The notes under the pieces were generated by a model. The model worked only from the letters and a program-made list of their open reading frames with translations. It did no database searches and was not told the DNA's origin. The position numbers and the translations under genes were made by a program. A stretch of 64,000 nt of DNA, from assembly GCF_000143415.4 (NCBI RefSeq), contig NW_003314345.1, positions 570,264-634,263 of the forward strand, given 5' to 3'. Shown piece after piece: positions 43,214-52,708 of the stretch; the stretch's first letter is position 1, and each line of letters opens with the position of its first letter. Source of the DNA: Selaginella moellendorffii (Eukaryota > Streptophyta > Lycopodiopsida > Selaginellales > Selaginellaceae).

Positions 43214-45319
43214 ATATAGCACACGTGGTTTTTACCCTTTATCTTGTGGTGATTTATCATAGGATAACCACGAAGTGGAATCTAAACCCTCTATGTGCCA
43301 TGTGTTATATGCTACGTGCCACATGCCACAAGTCTAAAGGACAATGGTGCGGAACCTAAGCTTCAGGGCCTTGGGCCATTGAATGAAGGAACGATGCCAA
43401 ATTTCTAAACACGGGGCCAAGGAGCAATAGTACTAGAGCACGGAACGACTCCTAAGCATGCAACCCAAGGAGTAAAGGGACAAGACCATAGAGCAACTTG
43501 GAACAATCCTAGAGCATCTAGCATCCCAATACCAAGACCAGCATGCAAAGCAGAGCCAAATGAAGTCTGGCGCTATTTTAACATATCGGTGGCCTAATGT
43601 GAGGATATGGGTACTCCACCAACTAACATAGTATGGAACTTGGACTTAGACCCAAGTTGAATGCAGAACAAAGACAGGTACGTAAGTGGGAGCTAGACTA
43701 TGCCTCAAAGTTGGCCGGCCATGCCCGACCTACCCACTATCTATACTATACATTTGGAACCCCCTATAATAGAGCATGGCAATGATTACTTAAATAATAG
43801 ATTAATTTCTATAGTCTTAGTTGATCCACTTGTAATCATGCCTAAGAAGGATCCACTATGCCACTATTTACCACTCATAGCAAACTGAGGGAAGGTTTAT
43901 TTTCACCCACGGTATATGGAATAACTCATGGAACCACTGCTAGGTTAACATTAATCCTGCCAACTCAAAATGTAGCCTTGAGTTGCTAATGTGCCTCACT
44001 CAAAAGCCCAAACACAAACTCATGCAAATGGAACAATTAAATCCTTCTTATGAGCCCAAGAGCAAGCTTACATAATATGGAACAAAAATGTATCCAAATC
44101 CATACCTAAGGAATGATTGCGAAGTCATAACACCCAAACGTGCGCCCACTCGGATCATCATTTTCATCTTTGCATATGCAACAAGACTAGTTGCCCAATC
44201 TTATTGGATAATACTCACTAAGACTCATCCTTTGATATCAAATGTAGCGCACCCCTTTATCCTATGATGATTTATCATAAGATAACCACGAAGCGGAATC
44301 TAAACCCTCCATATGCCACGTGTTATATGCTACATGCCATATGCCACATGTCCAAAGGACAATGGTGTAGAACCTGAGTTTTAGAGCTTTGGGCCACTAA
44401 ATAAAAGAACAATGCCAAACTTCTAAGCACGGAGCCAAAGAGTAATGGCATTGGAGCATAGAACAACTCCCGAGCATGCAATCCAAGGAGTAAAAAGACA
44501 AGACCATAGAGCAACTTGGAACAATCCTAGAGCATCTAACATCCCAATACCAAAACCAACACACAAAATAGAGCCAAATGAAGTTTGGTGCTATTTTAGC
44601 ATATCAGTGGCCTAACACGAGGATATGGGTATTCCACCAACTAACATGGTACAGAACTTGGATTTAGACCCAAGCTGAACACAGAACAAAGACAGGTACG
44701 TAAGTGGGAGCTAGACTATGCCTCAAGTTGGTTAGCCATATTTGACCTACCCACTATCCATACTATATATTTGGAACCCCTATAATCCCCCCCCCCCCCC
44801 CCCCCCCCCTAAGGAACACAGGCTTTGGGCTTTCACCCCAAACCTCCTTTAGTATCAGGAGCTAGTCTCTGGGACAAGCTTGAAACTTACTAACTATGGA
44901 ATATCTTTAGATTGCGAATTTAGACACAAGACGAACACCATTGTGTTCAAAACAATCTCTACATTCTGTAAATATGCCAAATGAGTAAATCTAGACACTT
45001 TCCATAAATAGCATTTGGGACCAGAATGAGACTAACACAAAGGGCATGATAGCAAGGGTATTTGGCAGACACAGTAAATTATTATTTAGCGAATATTGAA
45101 AGACCAAGCTCAATACCGTGAGGGTTCCCAACATTAGTAAATGCAAATTAACAAGTGAGTTTCTCTAACCAAGTCAAGACTAGTTTCTCAACTAGCTTAG
45201 GCGGAGACTGATAACAGGTTCAGCAATACCGACCTTTTGCCGTCGTGGTAGTAAGGAAAGAATATCCAAAAGGACTAGTTAATAGGTAACTTTCGATACC
45301 TGAAGTCACATTCACAACA
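43214..45319 (-). mobile_element. Recombinant double 5' LTR of LARD-like element 2
   Basis: An LTR start at 43214 runs to about 43766, where it is interrupted. Bases 43768-44242 repeat the end of the internal region (compare 42719-43213, including the phrase atagagcatggcaatga). A second LTR start (tgtagcgcac at 44243) continues to ttcacaaca at 45319. The result looks like unequal recombination between LTR regions. A poly-C run sits at about 44786-44808. Confidence 0.65.
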
Positions 45320-45702
45320 TTTATTAAGAAAAATATTAAAAGAAAAACACACTGAATACAGATACTCCAAAATGTAGCCTAGATGATTCTAATGTTACAA
45401 ATATACCAAAACTCATTATATTTGTCCTGGAAACTTTGGTAACTTGAGCTCATTTGAGTCTTTCCTTACAAATATCACGAAGACCCATTCATCTTCATCT
45501 TCCATCCAAACAATTTGATGCATCTCCCCATCATGTTTATTCTTGACAATTGCACAAAACATAATCATTTAGGCATAGCTTCTGCCCATTTAGTCACTTA
45601 ATTAGTGGGACACAAAATAATCAATAACCACTATTCTTATTAGGGTAGAGTTTTATTAACTAAATAACATTGTTTTGTATTTTTATAGTGATATATATTG
45701 AA
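45320..45702. other. Flank between LARD-like element and TIR element
   Basis: AT-rich, no gene seen. The five bases after the LTR end (tttat) nearly match the five before 36674 (ttcat), a possible decayed target duplication for element 2. Confidence 0.35.
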
Positions 45703-45846
45703 CCATCCTATTTCAGTCTCTCTCCACCTAGCTGGCAATGATGTGGCATGATTACATGGCACTTCTCTCTTTCCACTCCCATCCGCATTTGTCAGTCTTA
45801 TGACTATGGTTTGTCTTGGCTTTTGACCAGCACTTTCTTTGACGTC

Positions 45847-46055
45847 CTAAGCTGAGCAAGGATCATCACCCATCCACCTGCGAAGTTTCAGTGGAACCCC
45901 AAGAGCGTGCTTAAAAGCTTGCAAGGCATCCATTAGAAAAATAAAACTAAGGATGATCCAAAAAGAGAAGACTATGTAGCAATAGTTATGAGCTCCAGGC
46001 TGTGCAAAGATGAAGAGCATGCCCATATTCCATGATGCCAGAGCTAACAGTACCA
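45847..46055 (-). pseudogene. Captured exon encoding a two-helix membrane-protein fragment
   Basis: After an acceptor (gctcag) the frame reads VLLALASWNMGMLFIFAQPG, then YCYIVFSFWIILSFIFLMDA, then ALGVPLKLRRWMGDDPCSA and a stop. Two hydrophobic helices are evident. The parent family is not recognised. No upstream exons exist inside the element. Confidence 0.5.
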
Positions 46056-46378
46056 CTGAGCTTCACAAACTTATAGAAACCTCCATATGATCATTATTGC
46101 TGCCTCTTGAGAGAAAAAAGAAGAGCACTTCCAATTTAGCTGCTGCTCTTGCAGCTTGGGTCAACCAGCATTTCCATTCTAGAGAAGAACCTAAAACCCC
46201 CTAGAGAAGAGGGTATCCCAAAATCCACCAATCTTGATGAGCAAAGCAAAGAGATACTTACACACTGATTGGCATTGGATGCAAAGGAAAAGAACCATCT
46301 TTTTTCCCTTCTCTATCCTCTGAAAGAGACTTTGGTCCAACTTAAAGTGATTGGAAGTAATGTTGTGTGGCAGCACTA

Positions 46379-46393
46379 GAGAGAGAGAGAGAG
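46379..46393. repeat. Short (GA)n run
   Basis: gagagagagagagag just inside the right TIR. Confidence 0.7.
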
Positions 46394-46476
46394 TCGGAAG
46401 GGAGTGGAAAGAGAGAAGTGCCATGTAATCATGCCACATCATTGCCAGCTAGGTGGAGAGAGACTGAAATAGGATG

Positions 46477-47348
46477 GTGTTAAACAGGAGGCTATGGTAA
46501 AGTTTAGTAATTTATAGTGTTTTCTGTTAATAAGTTTTAGTTAAGTGGATATACCTATAATATGCTTGCATATTTTGGGATATTCTGTTAATATTCATTT
46601 AGATAATCCTGTATATTTATAATTTAAAAACACTTCCTAGTATATTCTAGTTTATTCTACTATCTTGTTTATAAATTGAAAACACTTTATCATTATTAAC
46701 TTCTATTTGTCAATTGATTTAATAAATAATTAATACACAACTATTAAGAAAACCAAGCATTGCTGCATGTGAGATGCAGCAAATGATGTTTTAAAAGAAA
46801 AATATTCAGCTTATTAGCATCCTTGAACATTGTAAATAAAAATATGAGGATTTATATTTCTGATTTGGGATACCTCAGATTTCTTGCACAACAAGGTTTC
46901 TGATTCACAGTAGTACTGGGTTTCAGTGGCAGCTGCCTAGCTCAAAATCTCTCGTCTAGATCGGGTAAGGTTTTCTGATTATATTCTGTTTTGACCATAT
47001 TTTTTTACATTCTTCTAGATTAAAAAATAAAAGAAATGATGTTCTCATCGGCAGTATATATTCTCATGTTCTCTCCAGACACGTGGATGTGTTCTAGGCA
47101 GTAAAATTCTCGCAAATAGAAAAAGATCTTGATCCAGCGACCTGCAGCCAGCATTCTGGATGTCCATTTTCATTTTAAAATGCGGTAAGATCTGGCTTTG
47201 CTGTTTTAGGTTGCGATGGATATGGGAAAAATAAAGTTGCAAATTGTGTATGAGCGTTGGCTGTGCTGGATCACTGCCACAAAAGTTTATGAAAACATTT
47301 TTAAAAAAATTCTAAACATGTAATTTGAATGTAAAGCTTTAACACATG
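46477..47348. other. AT-rich left flank of the palindrome
   Basis: No gene seen. Homology with the other side of the palindrome starts at about 47349 (gaggtataccctaaaaaggg). Confidence 0.45.
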
Positions 47349-47370
47349 AGGTATACCCTAAAAAGGGACA

Positions 47371-49584
47371 ATGGGGAGGCGAACGAGGCAGATCTTCGAG
47401 GCTGCACAGGGTTTCACCTTGCCAGTTGCGGAAGACTTCCGGAGCCCACGCGGTGTTTCTAGGTGGGTGAATCGATTTGTATTCGGCGAACATGCCACCA
47501 CCGCGGCCATGCTGGTGTGGCCCGAGCGACATCGGCTGGCAGAATGTAGTGATAAGGAGGAGTTCATGGCTGTTGTGGAATCCATTGAGGAGAGCGACCA
47601 AAGTCACGATGACACGACTGACATGAGAGGCGCAGTAGCAGTTGAAAAGGTGGCTGGCCAGGACGCAGCACGAGAAGCCTTCTTCGAGTATCCTCTTGAG
47701 GACGAGGACGTACTGGAAGAGCTTTGGTCTAAAATCAAGAGGGATTATTGGACCTGGGCGCTTGGCAACGCTTACGTGGCACCGTTGTTTGCTATTGTGC
47801 AGAGTAGCGGCTGGGGTAAGTCAAGGCTGACTTTTGAGCTCCACCGGAAGGGCTTGTACATCATCTACATTTCGTGCATGAAGGCCAGCCACTCTGGATT
47901 TCCCGGCCAGACTCCACACTTGGCTGCATGGATTACTCAAGGCAAGCAGCTAACAGTACTGCGGGTGGCTGCGCTTTTGCTCGCCAGCATTGAGGCCCTC
48001 GCGGATTATGTCAAAGGAGGTGGCAATCCTCATGGCTGGATCCTCGACCAGACGGATCCCACCCGTGGCTTTCCTGTAGCGAACGACATAGCAAGTCGAC
48101 TCCAAGCCTGTACAAGGCGTCTTGAAGCATCTGCAGCTGCAAAGGCTGCTGCTTTGCCCAGGACGTTTGAAAGACGCACGAGTAGAGAGTCTCACACATA
48201 CAATGCTGTTGGGGAAGCATTAAAGACTGCTCTCCGAGACTTGCCTTTGGATGGTATTGGGCAACGACCGGATCAACGCCTCAAGGTCCTGTTTTGTTTT
48301 GACGAGGCTAGCGAGCTGGCGGAGCTGGAACTGGAGGGTGGCATGGATACGGCATTTACACTGCTGAGGCGGGTCCTTGGTAAAGCAGAGTTTGGTCTGT
48401 GGGCTCTAGTGCTTGGTACCAATTCGCGACTATTGGACTTCGTGCCATCCAAGGCGATGGATCCCACCAGAAAGGTGCGGGCTCGAGACTATAAACTGTT
48501 TAAGCCGTTTTGGCTAACGGCCACTGCTGCTGTGCCTGGGGATCTCTCTTCCGGATCCCCAGAAAGCGTCTTCCGCCTAGGAAGACCCCTGTGGCGAGCT
48601 TTTATGGACAAAGGGTACACTTTCAAGGGCTTACGTTTACTTGCAGTGGACAAGCTCAACTGTTCTGGCGAAGTAACAGATGCAACGGTGATTGCTGTTC
48701 TCGGCTGCACCATCGGCCTGGATGTTGCGTCATGGTCCGAAGCAGCGGAGACGAGTGTGGCTTCTCACATGATGACAGCTTGCTGGATTTCTGACGACCG
48801 GCGACGGCTTCATGTCTCGAATGCCGCAGAACCTGTTCTTGCGGCGGCCGCAGCAGGGTTTTTGCTTCAAGAGGTGACACTAAACAAAGTCCTCGGCGAG
48901 CTCTCCAAGATGTGCAAGGAAGGAGTGGTAACAGGGGGCCCCCGCGGGAAAATTGTGACCAGGTTACTGCTGCTACTGGCGATGCTAGCGTGTCACAGGG
49001 ACGCGGGCGATGCAACGTTCACGGGAGAGATAAAGCTGGGAGCATTCCTGTCAAAACTGCTGGGAAAAGTTCCTCACGGTCTAGCCTGCACAGTGGACCT
49101 TGATGCGGGGCTCAACTTCAACGGCTTCTCGCCAACTTATAGGAACTTGGAGCGCGGCTTGATCAACGAGTGCTTGCAGCACATTCGAGTGCTGACGTGC
49201 AAGCGTGGACAGGAAGCCGTGGACAACGTTGTCCCAAGCACTGGCGGTCCAATTGGGATTCAGGCGAAGCGCTGGGAAAGCAACAACTCCACAAAGATGA
49301 GGAGAGCGGTTGGAAAGCTCGAGGCTGGTGTTGGTGGAGTGAACTTTATGCTCGGTATCATTTTACAGCTCGGTTCCCCTGAGCATCGTATCGTTGTTGA
49401 AGGTGCTGCCAACCGGACCATAGTCGTGTACGGGCTATCTTCCGAGTTGTTTCCGTTTCTCACCCAAGCCACTGCCGACAAACTGCTAGATGTGTTGAAA
49501 GTCGGGAGTGCTGAATACTTGCTCCACATGACCGATGGGGAGCAGCGCATTGTGAGACGCATGCTTCCGCTGACTTATCTGTAG
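47371..49584 (+). CDS. P-loop ATPase of fungal-type family, 737 aa, left palindrome arm
   Basis: Intronless. About 120 variable acidic residues precede the NTPase core. The Walker A-like motif is FAIVQSSGWGKSRLTFELHR (about 47791-47850), followed by YIIYISCMKASHSGFPGQTP, typical of the next strand in this family. Walker B is VLFCFDEASELAEL (about 48288-48330), then FTLLRRVLGKAEFGLWALVL and GTNSRLLDFVP. This order (GxGKS/T, SGYPPRTP-like, FDEA, LRRVLR...F..LFLST) recalls large, poorly characterised ATPase families of basidiomycetes and other fungi linked to mobile elements and CR-type effectors. That link is from memory of the families and unverified. The C-terminal 300 residues have no motif I can name. 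GC-rich coding sequence sits in AT-rich surroundings. The near-identical partner is at 59603-61831. Confidence 0.75.
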   Translation: MGRRTRQIFEAAQGFTLPVAEDFRSPRGVSRWVNRFVFGEHATTAAMLVWPERHRLAECSDKEEFMAVVESIEESDQSHDDTTDMRGAVAVEKVAGQDAAREAFFEYPLEDEDVLEELWSKIKRDYWTWALGNAYVAPLFAIVQSSGWGKSRLTFELHRKGLYIIYISCMKASHSGFPGQTPHLAAWITQGKQLTVLRVAALLLASIEALADYVKGGGNPHGWILDQTDPTRGFPVANDIASRLQACTRRLEASAAAKAAALPRTFERRTSRESHTYNAVGEALKTALRDLPLDGIGQRPDQRLKVLFCFDEASELAELELEGGMDTAFTLLRRVLGKAEFGLWALVLGTNSRLLDFVPSKAMDPTRKVRARDYKLFKPFWLTATAAVPGDLSSGSPESVFRLGRPLWRAFMDKGYTFKGLRLLAVDKLNCSGEVTDATVIAVLGCTIGLDVASWSEAAETSVASHMMTACWISDDRRRLHVSNAAEPVLAAAAAGFLLQEVTLNKVLGELSKMCKEGVVTGGPRGKIVTRLLLLLAMLACHRDAGDATFTGEIKLGAFLSKLLGKVPHGLACTVDLDAGLNFNGFSPTYRNLERGLINECLQHIRVLTCKRGQEAVDNVVPSTGGPIGIQAKRWESNNSTKMRRAVGKLEAGVGGVNFMLGIILQLGSPEHRIVVEGAANRTIVVYGLSSELFPFLTQATADKLLDVLKVGSAEYLLHMTDGEQRIVRRMLPLTYL

Positions 49585-51450
49585 TTTTGTTGGCGGAGAC
49601 AGATTACTCATGGAACGCTTTCGTCGATGACAAGTGCAATATATGAGATGAAATTGTTGGATAGCGTCTTTGTGTCCTCCACACCAAGGGATTGATTGAT
49701 TTGTTCCTTCATTGGGACCAACGGTACGGCACGTACCAATGATCACGTGATTGTCCGGATCGAACTTCCGATCTGGTTTATAGTACGGGCCGCGTGACGG
49801 CGAACTTGCCCTCGAGTTCATGGAGAATGCCGAGCCGAGCAACAATGTGAGTCAAGTCCGCATTCTTGGTCTGGGACAGAGATTACCCGAAGTTCGGGGC
49901 ACCGGTCTCCGCCGTCTCGTGCATGGAAGGTGGATTCCCTTGGCCAATTGGATCATTGGGGAGGAAACTGCAAATGGCTGCTCGCCAGCATTGATGCTCT
50001 CGGAGATTATCTCAAGCCCTAGCTAGATCCTTGCAACAGCACGGAATGTATGGAGACAAGATTTGAGTCGATTGGCTATCCGGCATGCTACGGTAGGAAG
50101 CCTTAGGGACTGCTATCCAGCACTTGCCTTTGGATGGTGTTGCTGGTGATCGCCTCAAGGTGTTGTTTTGCTTTGACAAGCTGGCAGAGTTGAAACCGCA
50201 TGGTGGCCTTCAGGATTTACGCTGCTGAGGCGAGTTCTTGGAAGAGCAACTTCTGGTGTGTGGGCTCTGGTGCTTTGCACCACCCCTGGTGCAAACAGGG
50301 ACTTGGCCTTCTTTTTCCGCCTTGGAAGACCATTGTGGCGAGCTTTGGGAGCAGCATGAGAAGCTTACGCTGCCTTGCATTTGAACTGTTATGGCGGTCT
50401 AAACAGAAGCAAACATGATTGTCACCCTGGACGTAGCATCATGGTCCTGAGAAGCAGAGAATTAGAGTATGAAGCACATGATGACAACATCATTTGTAGT
50501 CGCAGTCAGAGTCCAGGCTGCGTCAGCTCCAGGGTAGCCATGACCTATTGCACTCTTAATGAGCATCTCAACTTCTCTACCATGGTATCAGACTTTTAGC
50601 CCCCAGTGATCTTCATACTTTGATCAACTATAAGTGATTCCTATGGAGATATGGTGAGCCACGCTGCCTCTTCTATCTTGGAGCAGCATCTCATCCGTCT
50701 CTACAACAGAGATTTCTCTCATAACTATTGTGTCAGGAACTAAACTAGAACTAGCTGCTGGATCTGCAGAACTCCCTGACTGGCAAATCAGAAACAAGTA
50801 TTTATCCACGATTGGAATTGGCCTGGGTGAGCAGTACATTTATCTCTCAGACGACTCAAATGATGGAACGGGGCAATCATTAAAGACATCTATTATTTTG
50901 AAAAGCCATTCAAAATATGCTTCAACATAGTCAAATTTACCCCATTTGCCCAAATCCATATGGCCTGTCTAGTGAATTCTTCCAAGAAATATATAGTGGG
51001 GCAGGCTAGGTAAATCCAAGGTTACCCCAACTCACTTTCTAAACTAACTAGTTAAGTGCTTGTTGTGCTGGGAATCCCACAAAAGAGGATGATACTTGGG
51101 GTTACCATTTTTCCACTAGTCAACTGCAAGCCACCCTAGAATTGGCAGAATAGGGGTTCTAAGGCGCCAAATAAGGTGCAATTGCCTCCTATGAATTCTA
51201 GTATTGGAGCTGACCTACCTTGACAATGATCCAATGCCGACACTAGTGATGCCGACACTAGTGAAGAGACTGCTGATGTCCACCATGATCTCCACCACAA
51301 TTGATTAAATCATCCAATTACCTAAGTGTAAATACTCCACTCCAAAACATTGGGGATTGCAATACCTCTCGGGCTTCTTCCAAGTAGCCACTAGTGTTGG
51401 TGTGTTGGCTCCACTCCAAAATCCATTGCTATGGCCATGTGTGCAATGAT
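49585..51450 (+). pseudogene. Decayed second ATPase copy and non-coding remainder of left arm
   Basis: From about 50120 to 50560 frames resemble the intact ATPase upstream: LPLDGVAGDRLKVLFCFDKL, TLLRRVLGRAT and WALVL, FFRLGRPLWRA, then LDVASWS and HMMTTS, in the same order as in the 737-residue protein but with stops, frameshifts and deletions. The stretch 49740-50030 has a short related frame (RLPEVRGTGLRRLVHGRWIP). Beyond 50600 nothing coding is seen. The same relic lies in the right arm (58150-59600). Confidence 0.7.
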
Positions 51451-51451
51451 G

Positions 51452-52136
51452 TTAAAGGTAGAGATGATGTGGATGCTCATATGGCAGTAGTTTCCATGTA
51501 TATTTTCCATCCATATGCAGTTGAATATAGAGAGTTCTTCCTCTTAATGTATGCATTTCTCCATTGCTTTCATGGTATCAGAGCAATTGGCTCCTTGATC
51601 TTACTTGCTAGCAAGGAGGCCAGTGATGAGGAAGAGGATGAGCTTTTTGATTGCAATCCCTTTTTGCAATACTTGAAGTTTTTGTTAGATGCACTAGATG
51701 CTTTAGAGCTGTTGAACAACAAGTTATATCAAGAAGTGGGTCAAAATTCAAGAATATTGTATAACAATATTTTATAGGAATTTCTAGCAATTGGGAAAGA
51801 TGTTTATGGCAATTAAAATGAGTGGTAGTGGCAAAAAAACCATAACCATGTGCTAGTGGCAAGATTGAAGCCTTAACAAGGAGCAAGAGTGTGCGCAAAC
51901 AAGGCCAAGACCAAGAACTAAGTTTTGGGTATTTAATTGATGAATTTTTCATATGTTTTTCTCATCAGCTCTTCATGCTCAACTTCTTAGACACAATTCA
52001 AGCTTAAATTCAAGCTTGAGTGTTAGAGGTAGAAATGATGTGTGCCCAAGTGGCAATAGTTTCCATGTATATATACCATCTATATATAGTTGAATACAAA
52101 GAGTTCATGTGCGCATTTCTCCACTACTTTTACAAT
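51452..52136 (+). mobile_element. TRIM-like miniature LTR retrotransposon (left arm)
   Basis: Two direct repeats of about 118 bp: 51452-51570 (tgttaaaggtagagatgatg ... tttca) and 52020-52136 (tgttagaggtagaaatgatg ... ttaca), both TG...CA. The first is directly followed by TGGTATCAGAGC (51574-51585), the initiator tRNA-Met primer site. The internal part is about 450 bp and non-coding. Size and layout fit a TRIM. Confidence 0.7.
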
Positions 52137-52708
52137 GGATCCCTTGCCTAGCTACAAATGACCAACACCAACACAAAGGATCAGGGCTTTAGGGAATCTA
52201 TTTGGCATCTACATGCATTTTGGAGGAGGAATATCAGATGCCATGGAACTTGGAAGTGACAAATGATGGTCAGGTGCTCATTTTACATCATACTTCTTTC
52301 TTAAGAGAAAGAGTGTTATTTGATGAGCTGAACTTTTAAAAATTTTGTGCAAGAGGAAGTTCTTAATGTTGGGGCACTATAACCTTCCCAATTATTTCTT
52401 TTAGTGAATTCATATTTGTCCCACTTAATATTCATTTCTCCATTATCATGGTCTTTATTGATTGTTATTGGCATTGTCTGAGTTGACTTTTCATTGCATT
52501 TAATACAGTTGGTGCCATGAGGTAGTTCTTGTAAATCCATCATTGAATCTTTGGCTCACATATGACAGCTCCTCCTCCTCCACCATGACCACATTATGTT
52601 AATTCACATCTAACATTTCACAATTTCAAAGATTTGTGAACTAAATCGTCACATAGTGTTACAAACGTTTAATATTATTGGTAAATGAGTAAATGTGGTA
52701 ACAGCATT
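52103..52708. other. Spacer flank downstream of the NTPase-nuclease gene
   Basis: No gene seen. Palindrome homology stops at about 52102. The stretch is AT-rich and holds the likely 3' UTR of the minus-strand gene ending at 52709. Confidence 0.4.

Larger units (their letters stand above)
45703..46476. mobile_element. TIR element of about 774 bp, possibly Pack-MULE-like
   Basis: The ends are inverted repeats of about 80 bp: accatcctatttcagtctct... at 45703-45782 and its reverse complement at about 46397-46476. Inside, on the minus strand, is an exon-like piece encoding a membrane-protein fragment (see 45847-46055). A clear target duplication was not found. Long TIRs with a captured exon fit Mutator-type gene-carrying elements. 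Confidence 0.6.
47349..52102. repeat. Left arm of a palindrome of about 14.5 kb
   Basis: Reverse complement of 57015-61870. Collinearity is seen along the whole arm: ATPase gene, decayed second ATPase copy, long non-coding part and a TRIM-like element. Identity is highest in the ATPase gene and falls toward the spacer, where small indels accumulate. Confidence 0.9.

Noticed and set aside
28770-45319. CRISPR-like or satellite array
   Set aside because: The repeats are long, few and structured as LTR elements; there are no short regular direct repeats with unique spacers.
48510-49015. Antisense and alternative frames inside the ATPase genes, present in both arms
   Set aside because: They are identical in both arms only because the arms are copies. 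They lack start context, motifs and independent conservation.
50570-50600. Second tRNA-Met primer site (tggtatcagac) in the left arm
   Set aside because: The match is incomplete and no LTR end or partner repeat flanks it, unlike the TRIM at 51452.
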